Assembly: GCF_003050705.1 (NCBI RefSeq)
Contig: NZ_QAOG01000001.1
Span: 541,105-605,104 of the forward strand
Length of the DNA stretch: 64,000 nucleotides
DNA from: Sphingomonas aurantiaca
GTDB taxonomy: Bacteria; Pseudomonadota; Alphaproteobacteria; Sphingomonadales; Sphingomonadaceae
Reading direction: 5' to 3'
Part shown: positions 1-8,621 of the stretch, piece by piece
How positions within the stretch are numbered: position 1 is the stretch's first letter
Layout of the letters: the number at the start of each line of letters is the position of its first letter
Notes under the pieces: model-generated
Databases searched by the model: none
What the model saw: the letters and a program-made list of their open reading frames with translations, nothing else
Told to the model about the DNA's origin: nothing
Program-made: the position numbers and the translations under genes

Positions 1-402
1 CGCTTCCTTGCCTTCGCCTGCGCGCCGGACGCCGAATGGCACGGCAACTTCCGTGACCTTGCGTCGAGCGTGACGCGGATGGCGACGTTCAGCCCCAAAG
101 GAAGGATCGATCTCGACGGCGTCGAAGCGGAGATTACGCGGCTGAAGCGCGCATGGTCTAGCGGCGACGATACAGGCGATCAGCTTTCGGCCGTCCTTTC
201 CCCGGAACAGCTAGACGCACTTGATCCGTTCGACCGCGTGCAGCTCGCCCATGTTCTCGACACCTGTCGGAAGAGTCGCTCGCTTTCCGAAGCGGGACGC
301 ATATTGTTCGCCTCGTCCCGCATGCGCCGGACATCCTCCAATGATGCGGATCGGCTGCGGAAATATCTGGCACGGTTTGATCTGTCCTGGTCCGATTTAT
401 GA
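1..402 (+). CDS. rtcR: RtcR, sigma-54-dependent activator of the RNA repair operon (C-terminal fragment)
   Basis: The window opens inside this gene. About 133 residues remain, reading in frame from base 1 to the TGA at 400-402. The fragment matches the end of RtcR, the enhancer-binding activator of the rtcBA RNA-ligase/cyclase operon. It has the WHGNFRDL and SSVTRMATFSPKGRI segment that closes the AAA+ domain, then the RtcR-specific tail with LDPFDRVQL, SLSEAGR, NDADRLRKYL and a final FDLSWSDL. In RtcR this tail carries the DNA-binding helix-turn-helix. The N-terminal CARF-like sensor and most of the ATPase lie outside the window, as would the rtcBA targets. Recognition is by remembered family motifs. 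Confidence 0.85.
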   Translation, partial: RFLAFACAPDAEWHGNFRDLASSVTRMATFSPKGRIDLDGVEAEITRLKRAWSSGDDTGDQLSAVLSPEQLDALDPFDRVQLAHVLDTCRKSRSLSEAGRILFASSRMRRTSSNDADRLRKYLARFDLSWSDL

Positions 403-545
403 TAGCGTGACGCACGCGGTGCCTGCCGCATCTTGTGCCCAGCAGAACCCTGTAGATGCCACTGCGGACTGGGACATGCCGGATTTCATTCATCCGGACT
501 GGGATCTATGGGCCCGACAGGACATTCATCCTGCCGATAACGACT

Positions 546-1895
546 TTAGCGCAGTCCCATTCGGTCCAGCTTTTTGAGCAGGCCGACCCGCGACAGGCCG
601 AGGTGGCGCGCGGTGTGCGTGTGATTATGGCCGGTTCGCGCCAACGTCTCGGTGATACGGCGATACTCAAGCGCTGCTATCTCTTCCTCGAGCGTTTGTG
701 GCGTGCCGATGGTCGGCAGGTCGGCGACCGGGTCGCCTACGGCGAAGGCGAGATCGGTTGCGCCAACGTCGACACCGGTTGCCGATTGCGGGGCCAGGGC
801 GGCGGCGCATTCGACGGCCGCGCGGAGTTCGCGGACATTGCCGGGCCAGCGCCGCGTTGTCAGCCAGCCCAGTGCGTCGGGGGTGAACTGGCCCATACCA
901 TTGCTGGCACGGCGCAGGAAGACCGAGGCGAGCAGGGGCACGTCGCCCGGGCGTTCGTCGAGCGACGGCGTGCGCAGGACGACGCCTTTCAGTCGGTAAT
1001 ACAGGTCTTCGCGAAAGCTGCCGTCGGCAACGCAGGCGGCGAGGTCGCGATGGGTCGCGGCAACGATGCGGACGTCGGCGGCGCGCGGCGCGCGCGCGCC
1101 GACTGGCTGAAAGCTGCCGTCGGCCAGGAAGCGGAGCAGCTTGACCTGCATAACCGCGGGCATCTCGCCGATTTCGTCGAGAAAAAGCGTACCGCCGGCG
1201 GCGGTCTCGACGAGCCCTGGACGGTCGCTGGTGGCTCCGGTGAAACTGCCCTTGAGATGGCCGAACAGCTCGCTTTCGAGCAGCTCGGGCGGAATCGCAC
1301 CGCAATGGACCGGCACGAGCTTCCGGTCGGCGCGCGGGGAGGCATAGTGGAGCGCACGCGCGACCAGTTCCTTGCCGGTACCGCTTGGACCGAGCACCAG
1401 AACGGGCAGACGGGTCGGTGCGACCCGACGGATCAGGTCGCGCAATGCGGCCATCACCGGTGTAGTGCCGATGAGTCCCATATCCTCGGCACCGGTGTCG
1501 CGCGCCTTCAGCGCGGCGAGTTCGCGCGCGAGGCCCGCGCGTTCCATAGCGCGCGCGACGACGATGCGCAGGATGTCGGGGTCGACGGGCTTGGCAAGGA
1601 AATCCCATGCGCCGGCATCGATCGCCTTCAGCGCAAGCGCGTGGTCGGCGTGCCCGGTCATGACGATGACGGGCGCAGGCGCGAAGCTGGCGATCAGCGC
1701 AAGGCCGGCTTCTGGGTCATGGTGTGGCGGCATCGCGAGATCGAGCAGGACGAGGTCGGCGGGTGCCTCGGCGAAGGCCGCACGCGCAGCGTCGCCGTCA
1801 CCGACCACGCGGACGTCATGGCCCAGACCGCGCAGCCACGCGCCGGTGAGGCGCTGAAAGGCGGGTTCGTCGTCGGCCAGCAGGATGCCGCTCAT
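546..1895 (-). CDS. Sigma-54-dependent (NtrC-type) response regulator
   Basis: 449 aa. It has a receiver domain (about 1-120) with acidic pocket D8/D9, phospho-acceptor D52 in LLDLAMP and K102. An AAA+ sigma-54 activation domain follows (about 140-370), with Walker A GPSGTGKE at 169-176 and GSFTGA at 216-221. A Fis-type helix-turn-helix closes the protein (HTARHLGLSRVGLLKKL). The sigma-54-contacting loop reads GSFTGA instead of the usual GAFTGA. The ATG overlaps the stop of the upstream histidine kinase by one base (TGATG), so the two are almost certainly co-translated partners. Targets are unknown; the pair has no obvious regulated gene beside it. The general layout resembles the PrsK/PrsR pair of PEP-CTERM/exosortase systems, but no exosortase gene is in view, so I leave it unnamed. 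Confidence 0.93.
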   Translation of the reverse strand: MSGILLADDEPAFQRLTGAWLRGLGHDVRVVGDGDAARAAFAEAPADLVLLDLAMPPHHDPEAGLALIASFAPAPVIVMTGHADHALALKAIDAGAWDFLAKPVDPDILRIVVARAMERAGLARELAALKARDTGAEDMGLIGTTPVMAALRDLIRRVAPTRLPVLVLGPSGTGKELVARALHYASPRADRKLVPVHCGAIPPELLESELFGHLKGSFTGATSDRPGLVETAAGGTLFLDEIGEMPAVMQVKLLRFLADGSFQPVGARAPRAADVRIVAATHRDLAACVADGSFREDLYYRLKGVVLRTPSLDERPGDVPLLASVFLRRASNGMGQFTPDALGWLTTRRWPGNVRELRAAVECAAALAPQSATGVDVGATDLAFAVGDPVADLPTIGTPQTLEEEIAALEYRRITETLARTGHNHTHTARHLGLSRVGLLKKLDRMGLR

Positions 1896-3652
1896 CACAG
1901 ATCTCCGAAGGTAAGACGGAAGCAGGTCGACCAGCCCGGCCGCTGGACGAGTGTGACGGTTCCGCCATGCGCCTCCATGATGCGGCGGACGATGGCGAGG
2001 CCCAGGCCGGTGCCGCCGGGGCGGCGCGAGACGAACGGGCGGAAGAGGTTGTCGACGATCTCGGGAGCGATGCCGGGGCCGTCGTCGCACACGTCGATGG
2101 CCGCAGGCGGGCCCGCTGTGGCGATGATGGTGACGTTCGTGCCAAGCGCGCGCGCGTTGTCGACGAGGTTGGCGAGCACGCGAACGAGCGCGCGGCGGTC
2201 GGCCATGACGATAAGGTCTTCGGGCACGTCGAGTTTGACGCCCATCTGGGCGACGAGCTCGATCAGGCGGATGGGCTGCGGCACGACCGTCCAGGCACGC
2301 GAATAATCCAGGATGTCGCTGACGAGGTGATTCATCCGCGCTACCTGTTCGCCAATCTCGGCCCGTACGTCGGCGGGCGCACCGGTTGCGGCCATCGTCA
2401 CGATGCCCAGCGGGTTGCGCAGATCGTGCGCGACGGTTGCGGCCAGTTCTCCGAGCTCGCTCATTCGGGCTTGGCGCTCGGCATCGATCAGCCGGTGCGA
2501 GGCGGCAAGGCGGCGCGCAGTTTCGCCGACAAGCCCCGCGAACCGGTCGACAACGTGGCGCGTCGCCGGCGGCGCGTCGCTCCAACCGCACAGGGTCACG
2601 GTTTCGCCGCCGACTACCAATGACGGGCCGTCGTCGACGACGGGTAAGTTCAGGCGCAGCGCGAGCAACGCGTTGGCGATTGTCGCGAGTTCGACCGCGT
2701 CGGTCGCCCCGGCCAGCTGGTCGCGCCAGTCCGCGACGTCGGCGTCGCTGACCCGGCCGCCGGGAAACACCACCGCGTCGACCAGCCGCTTGAGCGGGGC
2801 GAGCACGAGGATGCCGAGCGCGAGCGTCGCGGCGAGCGCTGCCCAAGTCGCTAACAGGCCGGCCGGCCGACCGACCAGCACAAGCGGCACCGTGGCTATG
2901 CCTGCGCTGACCGCCCCCGCCAGCGCCACCAGCAGAATCCAGACGAGGCCGCGCCGCGCCCAAAGATCCGTCGCCATGAAGCGATACCGCAAGATGCCGT
3001 AGACCAAGGCGACCGAGTAAAGCGGCAGCAGCAGGACCGGCCAGGGATAGGCGTCGATCCCGAGCGCGGGGAAGGTGAAGCCGGTGAGTGCGACGAGACC
3101 GATCAGGCTGGAAGCGAACACCGCGCCGGCCTGGCGGCGATGCTGCCCTTGCTGCTGCACCCAGGTCTGCGCGAGCCGGAGATGGCCGATCACCGACAAC
3201 AGGCCGGCGAGCCCCAGCACGCCCCAGCCGACGATCGACGGCACGAACATGCCAGGGAAGCCGTGCCACGGCACGACCGCACCCACCCCGAATATCAGGC
3301 CTACGAGCGTGGCGAACCCGGCGATCGCGTAGCTCGCGATCGCGACGGGCCGCAGCGTGCCGCACAGCGCGAATGCGAAAACCAGATGGACAAACGCAGC
3401 GGCCGGCAGGGGAGACAGCGCGATCAGCGTCGCGGTGAATGGTGTCGCGGCCGGCCCGACGATCGCGGGGATCGCCTGCGCGATGCTCCAGCTTGCGACG
3501 CCGACCAGGAACAGCGCGAGCAACGCCGAACCCGGCAGCGCGCGGGCACGCGTCACGACGAACAGCGCGAGCATGAGGCTCGCTACCGCGGTCAGACCTA
3601 GCGCGCCGACATAGGCGACGATGCCGATTGCCGTATCCATCGTTGACACCAT
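1895..3652 (-). CDS. Membrane sensor histidine kinase
   Basis: 585 aa. The first roughly 280 residues are very hydrophobic, with about eight predicted membrane helices. A linker that may be a degenerate GAF-like region follows. The HisKA helix has the phospho-acceptor His in TVAHDLRNPLG (near residue 390), and the HATPase domain has NLVDNARALG, DDGPGIAP and GGTGLGLAIVRRI. It should autophosphorylate and pass phosphate to D52 of the regulator encoded directly downstream. An alternative ATG lies four codons in, at 3640; I kept the first, which is preceded by GGAAC. The signal sensed cannot be read from the sequence. An intramembrane or quinone-type signal is possible, because there is no sizeable periplasmic loop. 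Confidence 0.9.
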   Translation of the reverse strand: MVSTMDTAIGIVAYVGALGLTAVASLMLALFVVTRARALPGSALLALFLVGVASWSIAQAIPAIVGPAATPFTATLIALSPLPAAAFVHLVFAFALCGTLRPVAIASYAIAGFATLVGLIFGVGAVVPWHGFPGMFVPSIVGWGVLGLAGLLSVIGHLRLAQTWVQQQGQHRRQAGAVFASSLIGLVALTGFTFPALGIDAYPWPVLLLPLYSVALVYGILRYRFMATDLWARRGLVWILLVALAGAVSAGIATVPLVLVGRPAGLLATWAALAATLALGILVLAPLKRLVDAVVFPGGRVSDADVADWRDQLAGATDAVELATIANALLALRLNLPVVDDGPSLVVGGETVTLCGWSDAPPATRHVVDRFAGLVGETARRLAASHRLIDAERQARMSELGELAATVAHDLRNPLGIVTMAATGAPADVRAEIGEQVARMNHLVSDILDYSRAWTVVPQPIRLIELVAQMGVKLDVPEDLIVMADRRALVRVLANLVDNARALGTNVTIIATAGPPAAIDVCDDGPGIAPEIVDNLFRPFVSRRPGGTGLGLAIVRRIMEAHGGTVTLVQRPGWSTCFRLTFGDL

Positions 3653-3802
3653 AGCAGGCAGTTCCGTTCACGCCGTTAACATCTGCGAGCCTACGAGCCA
3701 GAGTAAACCACGCATTCTCGTCAGTTTCCGCAATTGGCATGCCATTCGCAAGGCGTCGGACAGCCGGCCGATATCCGGACGGCGTCGAAGGAGATTTTCG
3801 TC
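3653..3802. promoter_or_regulatory. Divergent intergenic region between kinase gene and five-gene cassette
   Basis: 150 bases separate the divergent start codons at 3652 (-) and 3803 (+), so promoters for both units must lie here or overlap the genes. I see no convincing -35/-10 pair. The plus-strand gene has a clear Shine-Dalgarno AAGGAG at 3788-3793. Confidence 0.35.
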
Positions 3803-4126
3803 ATGCTGCTGCCCATAGCCGCCTTGCTGCTGACTTATGCGCTGACCGCGGTGATCGCGATCTTGGCCGCCGTTGCGCTGTGGCGACCGCTGTCGATCCT
3901 GCTCGCCGAACTCTGTGGGACCGAAGAGCGGTCGCGCTTCTGGACGGTGTGGTCGATGGTGATGATGATCGCCACGCCAATGCTGCTCGTGTCGATGCGC
4001 TACGTCGCGACCGATCCGACCGCACTGGTGCAAGGCACCGTCACGAGCGCGCTGTTCGGCGTGTTGCTGGCGCTGGTCGGCATGGGGTTCGCGGTGTGGA
4101 GCCGCAGCCCCCGTGGCGAAGCGTAA
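3803..4126 (+). CDS. Small three-helix inner-membrane protein
   Basis: 107 aa, starting MLLPIAALLL after a strong AAGGAG at 3788-3793 spaced nine bases from the ATG. The frame is open further upstream, but only this start has a ribosome binding site. Three hydrophobic stretches (about 3-25, 47-65 and 80-100) predict a small integral membrane protein. No family is recognised. It leads a same-strand series of five genes with overlaps or gaps of at most 10 bases, so it is probably the first gene of that operon. Its role is unknown. Confidence 0.7.
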   Translation: MLLPIAALLLTYALTAVIAILAAVALWRPLSILLAELCGTEERSRFWTVWSMVMMIATPMLLVSMRYVATDPTALVQGTVTSALFGVLLALVGMGFAVWSRSPRGEA

Positions 4127-4136
4127 GGGCGCGACG

Positions 4137-5414
4137 ATGCATGTTCTCGTCATTGGTGCCGGCGGGTTCGTCGGGCGCCATCTGGTAGGGCGGTTGGTGG
4201 CGGAGGGCGTGCGCGTCACGGCCGCCGGGCGCGATCCGGCACGGCTTGCGCAAGCGGTATGCGGCGTCTCGACCATCCGCTGCGACCTGACGCAGGATGT
4301 AGCCGACGACTGGCTGCTGCGGCTGTGCGGCGTGGATGCGGTCGTCAACTGCGCCGGACTTATTCGCGATGGTGGACGCTATGCGACGGTCCACGACAAG
4401 GGCGCGCGGGCGCTGTTCGATGCATGCCTTGCTGGCGGCGTCGGCCGCGTGGTTCAGGTTTCCGCGCTCGGCGCGGATGCCGGTGCAGTGACGCGCTACC
4501 ATCTCAGCAAGCGCACCGCGGACGATCATCTCGCCGGTCTTGATCCCGCCGGTGCGCGGATGGATTGGGTCGTGTTGCGGCCGTCGTTCGTTATCGGTCG
4601 CGGCGGGCAGAGCAGCGCCTTGTTCGGCGCGCTCGCGGCCCTTCCGCTTACCCCGCGGCTGGGGCAAGGGAGGTGGCGCGTGCAGCCGATCCATGTCGAC
4701 GACCTGGTCGCGGGGATCTTGCGGCTGCTGCACCGGGACAGGCCAATCGCTGCACGGATCGATGTCGTCGGTCCCGAACCGATGACCACGGACGCGCTGA
4801 CCGCCAGCATGCGGCGCTGGCTGGGGCTGGCCCCCGTGCTCGGTGTGCGGTTGCCTCGCTGGCTGCTCGCGGCCGTGACGCGGCTCGGGATCGGGCCGGT
4901 GACCCACGAAAGCCTGACCATGCTTGAGGCCGACAACACCGGCGAGGCCGAGCCGCTCATCGCCGCGACCGGGCTGGTTCCGGCGACGCTGGACGTCGCG
5001 CTGGCGCGGACGCCGGCGACGGACGCCGACCGGCTGGCTGCACGGTTGATGCCGCTGGCGCCGGTGCTGCGCTGGTTGCTAGCGCTGGTCTGGCTGGCCG
5101 GTGGCATCGTGCCGCTCGCATTCACGCCTGCGGGCACAAACTTCGCGCTGTTGGCGCGTGCCGGGCTGAACGGTACGGCCGCAATCACCGCGCTCGTAGC
5201 AGGTGCCGTACTCGATCTCGCAATCGGGCTTGCGCTGCTGGCGCGCCTGCGCCGAGCCGCGCTGGCGGGAATCGGTGTGATGCTGGGTTATACTGCGGTC
5301 ATCGCCGCAACGATGCCCGCGCTCTGGGCCGATCCGTTCGGCGCGCTCGTCAAGAACGCCGCTATCCTCGGCCTCGCGCTCGCCGTGCACGTCTTGGAGA
5401 CCGACCGTGGATGA
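4137..5414 (+). CDS. SDR-family NAD(P)-binding protein fused to a DoxX-like membrane domain
   Basis: 425 aa. Residues 1-290 form an atypical short-chain dehydrogenase fold: nucleotide-binding VIGAGGFVGRHL at the N terminus, VVNCAGLI, and a YHLSK segment at the YxxxK position. From about residue 310 the protein changes into four hydrophobic helices of the DoxX-like type. Such fusions are known in proteobacteria, but the substrate is not. I chose the ATG at 4137, which has TAAGGG upstream and falls just after the stop of the preceding gene; an earlier in-frame ATG at 4113 would overlap that gene. The stop overlaps the next start (5407), supporting co-translation with the DUF2269 protein. Confidence 0.85.
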   Translation: MHVLVIGAGGFVGRHLVGRLVAEGVRVTAAGRDPARLAQAVCGVSTIRCDLTQDVADDWLLRLCGVDAVVNCAGLIRDGGRYATVHDKGARALFDACLAGGVGRVVQVSALGADAGAVTRYHLSKRTADDHLAGLDPAGARMDWVVLRPSFVIGRGGQSSALFGALAALPLTPRLGQGRWRVQPIHVDDLVAGILRLLHRDRPIAARIDVVGPEPMTTDALTASMRRWLGLAPVLGVRLPRWLLAAVTRLGIGPVTHESLTMLEADNTGEAEPLIAATGLVPATLDVALARTPATDADRLAARLMPLAPVLRWLLALVWLAGGIVPLAFTPAGTNFALLARAGLNGTAAITALVAGAVLDLAIGLALLARLRRAALAGIGVMLGYTAVIAATMPALWADPFGALVKNAAILGLALAVHVLETDRG

Positions 5415-5880
5415 GTATCTGCTGCTCAAGACCGTTCACATCCTGTCTTCTACCCTGCTGTTCGGGACCGGTCTCGGCACCGCGTTCCACGGCTTCATGG
5501 CCAACCGCTCCGGCGACCTGGCGGCACGACGGATCGTCAACCGCAACGTGGTGATCGCCGACTGGCTGTTCACCACGCCCGCGGTGATCGTGCAGCCGGT
5601 GACCGGCGTGTGGCTCGCGCGGATCGCCGGCTATCCGCTGACGACCGACTGGTTGGCGGCCGCGATCGTGCTGTACCTGTTCGTCGGCGCCTGCTGGCTA
5701 CCGGTCGTCGGCATTCAGATCGAGATGCGACGGATCGTCGACCGTCTCGCCGACGGCGAGGGACTGCCAGCGCGCTATTTCACGCTATCGCGAACCTGGT
5801 TTTTGCTCGGCTGGCCCGCCTTTGCCGGCGTGCTCGCAATCTTCTGGCTGATGGTGGCCAAGCCGGATTTCGCTTGGTGA
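5407..5880 (+). CDS. DUF2269 family integral membrane protein
   Basis: 157 aa with four predicted membrane helices. The N terminus MDEYLLLKTVHILSST and the following LFGTGLGTAFHGF are characteristic of DUF2269, a family of unknown function that often neighbours SDR-DoxX and DUF4166 genes. The His residues in helices 1 and 2 could ligate a metal or heme, but this is inference. It overlaps the upstream gene by eight bases, and its stop (TGA 5878-5880) overlaps the GTG start of the next gene, so translation is probably coupled on both sides. Confidence 0.85.
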   Translation: MDEYLLLKTVHILSSTLLFGTGLGTAFHGFMANRSGDLAARRIVNRNVVIADWLFTTPAVIVQPVTGVWLARIAGYPLTTDWLAAAIVLYLFVGACWLPVVGIQIEMRRIVDRLADGEGLPARYFTLSRTWFLLGWPAFAGVLAIFWLMVAKPDFAW

Positions 5881-6407
5881 GCGCGCTGTTCCGGCGGTTG
5901 CTCGGTCCGGCGATCGTTGGTCTCGCGCCCAGCTTGCGCACGTTGCATGACGAAGATGGTGACCAGGTCTGGACGGGCCTTGCCGAGATACGGACGAGCG
6001 ACAATCCGTTTACGCGGCTGCTGTGCCGGATGATGCGGCTGCCGGCGCGAGGATCGGGCGTGCCGGTCACCGTGCGGTTCGAACGGCGCGGCGCCACAGA
6101 GCACTGGCATCGCAGGTTCGGGGACCGGCAGTATCGCAGCACTCTGCGAATTCGGCATGGCCGTTTGATCGAACGGATGGGGCCGGCAGCCAGCTCCTTC
6201 GACGTTTCGGCCGTCGACGGGGCGCTGCATATGGACTTGGTGGGCTTCCGGTTCCTCGGCATACCTCTTCCGCGATGGGCGCGGCCCGCATGCCATGCGG
6301 TCGAGCAGGAGCAAGGCGCCGCATTCATGTTCGACATTCCCGTCGACCTTCCGCTGTTCGGCCGGGTCATTCATTATCGAGGCCGATTGGAGAGAATCGA
6401 TGACTGA
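5877..6407 (+). CDS. DUF4166 domain protein
   Basis: 176 aa, soluble and beta-rich by appearance. It carries the features of DUF4166: an N-terminal LGPAIVGLAPSLRTLHD, a central VPVTVRFERRG and EHWHRRFGDR, then LGIPLPRWARP and FDIPVDLPLFGRVIHYRG near the end. The GTG start at 5877 forms a GTGA overlap with the stop of the DUF2269 gene; a TTG lies one codon earlier. In other genomes this domain is found fused or adjacent to SDR-DoxX proteins, which matches the arrangement here. The biochemical activity is unknown. Its stop overlaps the next gene by eight bases. Confidence 0.82.
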   Translation: MSALFRRLLGPAIVGLAPSLRTLHDEDGDQVWTGLAEIRTSDNPFTRLLCRMMRLPARGSGVPVTVRFERRGATEHWHRRFGDRQYRSTLRIRHGRLIERMGPAASSFDVSAVDGALHMDLVGFRFLGIPLPRWARPACHAVEQEQGAAFMFDIPVDLPLFGRVIHYRGRLERIDD

Positions 6408-6798
6408 GCATCCGATCATCCTCTTCGACGCCGAATGTGTGCTGTGCTCAGCGAACGCGCAGTTCGTCCTGACGCACGACCGCGCGCGCCGCTTCCGGCT
6501 CGCGGCGATGCAGGGAGATGTCGGTGCTGGACTGTGTCGCCGGTTCGGAATCGATCCGGCGGATCCCGATACCATCATCGTCGTCCACGGCGACCGCGCG
6601 CTGCGCGACAGCGACGCGGTGCTGGCAATCTATGCCGGGCTCGGCTGGCCGTGGCGAATCGCCGGTGCGGCCCGGGTGGTGCCTCGCGGTTTGCGCGATC
6701 CGCTGTACCGCTGGGTCGCACGCAACCGTTACCGCCTGTTCGGGAGGCGGGCGAGCTGCTGGCTGCCGCGCCCGGAGGACGCCGATCGCGTCCTGTAA
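6400..6798 (+). CDS. DCC1-like thiol-disulfide oxidoreductase family protein (DUF393)
   Basis: 132 aa with the family signature near the N terminus: ILFDAECVLCSANAQF, where the CxxC pair (CVLC) is the presumed redox centre. A DRARRFRLAAMQ segment and a C-terminal DPLYRWVARNRYRLFGR stretch are also typical of DUF393 proteins such as YuxK. It is the last gene of the 3803-6798 operon and overlaps DUF4166 by eight bases. A role in thiol redox linked to the membrane SDR-DoxX/DUF2269 proteins is inferred from position only. Confidence 0.88.
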   Translation: MTEHPIILFDAECVLCSANAQFVLTHDRARRFRLAAMQGDVGAGLCRRFGIDPADPDTIIVVHGDRALRDSDAVLAIYAGLGWPWRIAGAARVVPRGLRDPLYRWVARNRYRLFGRRASCWLPRPEDADRVL

Positions 6799-6949
6799 GC
6801 CAAGGCGACATAGATTTCCGCTTGAACAGGTCGCATGGACGCCAGTTCAAACCCTGATGAACAAACGTCTGACGTTGGGACGCCGCAAACGAGCGGCGAC
6901 CGTCCGCAACTGGGTCGATCGTTCGCTAACGGTCACCCCAACGCTAGCA

Positions 6950-7762
6950 TCAGGCGAAGATGTCGGCGAGCCGGTCGGCGTCGGGGCCGTCCTTCCAGTC
7001 GCGCAATTCGATGAAAAGCGAGGCGCCGACCGTGGTGAACCAGGTCAGCACGACGGTCGTGACGATCGATTGCAGCAGCTGGACGACGAACGATGGTTGC
7101 GTCGGTAACGGCATCCGGACCTGGCCCCCGCCGGTGAGAACGCCCAGCGAGCCATAGCCTGCCACGCTGCCGACCCCGATCGCGATCGAGGCGAGCAGGT
7201 AGATGACGAAGGCAAGCAGCAAGATACCGAACACGTGCCACCGCGCGCCCTTGGTCAGGGCACGGCTGCGGCCGAAGGCGCCGAACACGCCCGAACGCTC
7301 CGCAACGATCGCGGGCAGGGCTACCGACCACATGACGGCGAGCATGATACCCGGCACGACGAGAAATATCGTGCCGACCCATATGCCGAGCAGCATCAGC
7401 ACATAGACCGCGAACAGCGGCAGGCACCGCAACACGCCGACCCGCAGCATCTCGCGCGGGTTCGCCGCTCGTCCCTCGTCATGCGCAACGGTTGCCTGGA
7501 CCAGCGCCCCGCTGGCGATCAGCCACAGCAAGCCGACGATGATTCCGTAAACTCCGGCCAGCGCATATTGCCCCAGCTGGACATTCTGGAACACCGCCGC
7601 GCCGAGGCCGATCTGGCCGAGCAGGAGCGACGGCAGCGCGATCAAGGCAAAGCTGGTACCGAGCGTCGCGAGCGGATTGTCCTTGATGACGTTCGCGCTG
7701 CGCCCGAACACGCTGCCTACCGAGATTCCGCGGCTCCGCTCGCCGATAATGTGGCTGGCCAT
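6950..7762 (-). CDS. Multi-pass inner-membrane protein, divergent from the MoxR operon
   Basis: 270 aa with about six hydrophobic helices. It resembles the broad group of membrane proteins annotated as glycerophosphodiester phosphodiesterase membrane domain or YciC-like: SVFGRSANVIKDNPLATLG at the N terminus, then GTIFLVVPGIMLAVMWSVALPA and GAFGRSRALTKGARWHVFG. The start at 7762 follows GGGGGAAC on the minus strand; the frame stays open upstream only by running into the divergent gene. It lies 64 bases from the start of the MoxR operon, so the two may share a control region. No catalytic residues are visible and the function is unknown. Confidence 0.78.
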   Translation of the reverse strand: MASHIIGERSRGISVGSVFGRSANVIKDNPLATLGTSFALIALPSLLLGQIGLGAAVFQNVQLGQYALAGVYGIIVGLLWLIASGALVQATVAHDEGRAANPREMLRVGVLRCLPLFAVYVLMLLGIWVGTIFLVVPGIMLAVMWSVALPAIVAERSGVFGAFGRSRALTKGARWHVFGILLLAFVIYLLASIAIGVGSVAGYGSLGVLTGGGQVRMPLPTQPSFVVQLLQSIVTTVVLTWFTTVGASLFIELRDWKDGPDADRLADIFA

Positions 7763-7826
7763 TGTAGTTCCCCCAAATCCCCGTCGACGATGGTGGCGAG
7801 CGAACCTCGCGCTGTCCAGTTCGATC

Positions 7827-8621
7827 ATGGGGATGAAAGCGAATGGCGAATGGCGGATTGCACCGGTGGCCGATCCGGGTAAGTCAGGTCTGGGGGCAGC
7901 GTTGCGTCGCTGGGAGGGTATCATCGCGGCTTCAGGACTTGACCCGGCGGCGGGGGGCGATCGACTGGCGGCGGCCCATGCCGCGTTACGCGCCGACCCT
8001 TCGATCCAGTTCAGTCTGACCCGCCCGCCGGCGCCGCCCGAGCCGCCGGCATGGCTGAAGACGCTGGGACGCTGGCTCGTCGACCTGTTCAGGCCGATCG
8101 GGCGGCTGTTGCGCTGGCTGACGGACCTCATGCCCGACGCACCCTATGCCCGCATCCTGCTATGGACGCTGCTCGCCGGAGTTGCGGTGGCGGTGATCTG
8201 GATGGTCGTCGAACGGATCCGGTCCGGCGAATGGCGTCTGCCCGCGCGGCGGCGCGTGCATCCGATGCCGGATGCCGATCACGACGATTGGGTGCCCGAC
8301 GCGGCGCCGGCGCGGGCGTGGCTACGCGAGGCGGACCGGCTTGCCGCGGACGGCCGCCATGCCGAGGCGATCCACTATCTGTTGTTTCATTCGATCGACG
8401 ACATCGCCCGGCGCCGCCCGGCGCTGCGGCGACCGTCGCTGACCAGCCGCGAACTCGCGTCCGCGCCGCTGTTGCCGGCTGCGGTCCGGCCGCTGTTCGC
8501 GAGCATCGCCGGGCTGGTCGAGCGCAGCCTGTTCGGTGGGCGCCTCGTCACGGACTCGGATTGGCAGACGGCTCGCACGGCCTATGCCGAACTGGCAATA
8601 CCGGGACGGTGGCACGCGTGA
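7827..8621 (+). CDS. DUF4129 domain membrane protein
   Basis: 264 aa. The N-terminal half is soluble, followed by one transmembrane helix (ILLWTLLAGVAVAVIWMVV). The DUF4129 region comes next: ARAWLREADRLAADGRHAEAIHYLLFHSIDDI and SLTSRELASAPLL, then the helical end. It heads the MoxR/DUF58 operon, where DUF4129 proteins are standard partners. The exact start is uncertain; ATG codons at 7827 and 7833 are both possible and neither has a strong ribosome binding site. The stop overlaps the GTG of the next gene in a GTGA arrangement. Confidence 0.82.
   Translation: MGMKANGEWRIAPVADPGKSGLGAALRRWEGIIAASGLDPAAGGDRLAAAHAALRADPSIQFSLTRPPAPPEPPAWLKTLGRWLVDLFRPIGRLLRWLTDLMPDAPYARILLWTLLAGVAVAVIWMVVERIRSGEWRLPARRRVHPMPDADHDDWVPDAAPARAWLREADRLAADGRHAEAIHYLLFHSIDDIARRRPALRRPSLTSRELASAPLLPAAVRPLFASIAGLVERSLFGGRLVTDSDWQTARTAYAELAIPGRWHA

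Noticed and set aside
479..497. Inverted repeat CCGGAT/ATCCGG between rtcR and the response regulator gene
   Set aside because: The six-base stem lacks a T-tract and is too weak to call as terminator or operator.
456..2306. Open frame of 616 codons on the plus strand over the response regulator and kinase genes
   Set aside because: It is antisense to a gene with full receiver, AAA+ and HTH motifs. Its translation is rich in Arg, Gly and Gln without family resemblance, as expected from the GC-rich opposite strand.
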